The notes beneath the pieces were generated by a model that was given only the letters and a program-made list of their open reading frames with translations, searched no databases and had not been told where the DNA came from. This document shows, piece after piece, positions 63,434 to 64,000 of a DNA stretch of 64,000 nucleotides. Source of the stretch: Owenia fusiformis. Taxonomy: Eukaryota; Annelida; Polychaeta; Sabellida; Oweniidae. Location: the NCBI GenBank assembly GCA_903813345.2, contig CAIIXF020000005.1, positions 3,852,356 to 3,916,355 on the forward strand. Reading direction: 5' to 3'. The position numbers and the translations under genes are program-made. Numbering within the stretch: the stretch's first letter is position 1; each line of letters starts with the position of its first letter.

Positions 63434-64000
63434 GTGTTAATTCTGTGTTAACTGCAACTTAAGCTTTACAATAAATAATTGTGTCTGCCACCTAAATGAG
63501 AACATACCAATGCTTCATTAGCTATTATACGTTATTGGCTTCATCATGGTTGATCAGAAACTTACCTTATTTTAGTGGGATCATAGATCTTGGGGATTGA
63601 AAAATCTTGGGATCATTAGATATTGAGAATCATTAGATCAGTCGGGATCTGACCCCTTTTCCAAATCAAACTACATGTATTTTGTGCTAACATATTTTTC
63701 TGAAAAGGATTCGACCCCTCCCCCAATCAATATCTAATAGTTAGACTTGTTCCACTTTTTAAGTGTATGCTGAAGGTTTCTCCACCACATCCTTATTGCC
63801 CAGGACAGAGACATTAAATAAATATAGATTATCCTATATGACGTTCGGCATGGGATAAATATCTTTTATATGTCTCAGCTGAGACTAACATAAAATGTTA
63901 TGTTAGTCTCAGGTCTCAGCCAGGTATTATTGAGCACATGCATCGATTAGAATGAATAGCACAACAATTTTATAACAAGAACAAAACATGTCACCTCAAC
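63434..64000. other. Flank of the Ngaro insertion; one perfect hairpin
   Basis: No gene is seen. At 63880-63911 TGAGACTAACATAA is followed by a 4-base loop and its exact complement, a 14-bp stem. GATCTTGGGAT-like and GATCATTAGAT words recur near 63585-63650. Confidence 0.5.

Overview
This window is from an animal nuclear genome that is AT-rich, intron-bearing and full of transposon remnants. The two clear host genes are an NK1-class homeobox gene and a gene for an eight-pass membrane protein resembling Drosophila Tincar. Together with a possible cyclic amidated neuropeptide precursor, a Ty3-type chromovirus and a tyrosine-recombinase retrotransposon, they suggest a marine invertebrate. I lean towards a lophotrochozoan, but the sequence alone does not settle this.

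Left part (1-16.4 kb). A small secreted, neuropeptide-like precursor lies on the + strand, with coding exons at 2444-2741 and 4367-4538 whose reading phases agree. Around it are several long palindromic non-autonomous DNA transposons: 1946-2363, 6276-7258 and 8169-9228. The last keeps a piece of a transposase tail in its loop. A candidate exon of an unidentified minus-strand gene lies at 12385-12505. The rest is non-coding and may hold regulatory DNA for the homeobox gene.

Middle (16.4-33.3 kb). An NK1/slouch-type homeobox gene (+, exons 16395-16893 and 20295-20857) has an FSVLDILDP-type repressor motif in exon 1 and a complete homeodomain in exon 2. The acceptor of exon 2 is a NAGNAG tandem. 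Then come small repeats and a 17-bp minisatellite (27156-27636). The Tincar-like gene follows on the minus strand (exons 33208-32749 and 30409-28575, 764 aa). The two host genes are convergent.

Right part (33.3-64 kb). Upstream of the Tincar-like gene there is about 10 kb of low-coding sequence with a tRNA-like SINE head, microsatellites, a possible 5' UTR exon and two MITEs. One MITE has a clean 9-bp target duplication. From 44194 to 63433 there is a nested pair of retroelements. The outer one is a broken Ngaro/DIRS-order element. It is recognised by split direct repeats (A1 ... B1 A2 B2), RT, RNase H and tyrosine-recombinase remnants, and an SGNH-hydrolase-like segment. Into it a 12.4-kb Ty3/Gypsy chromovirus-like element has inserted on the minus strand, with 918-bp LTRs identical by eye and a TTTC target duplication. 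This copy looks whole and very young.

Host gene calls rest on motif recognition and splice-phase agreement. No alignment or database search was possible.
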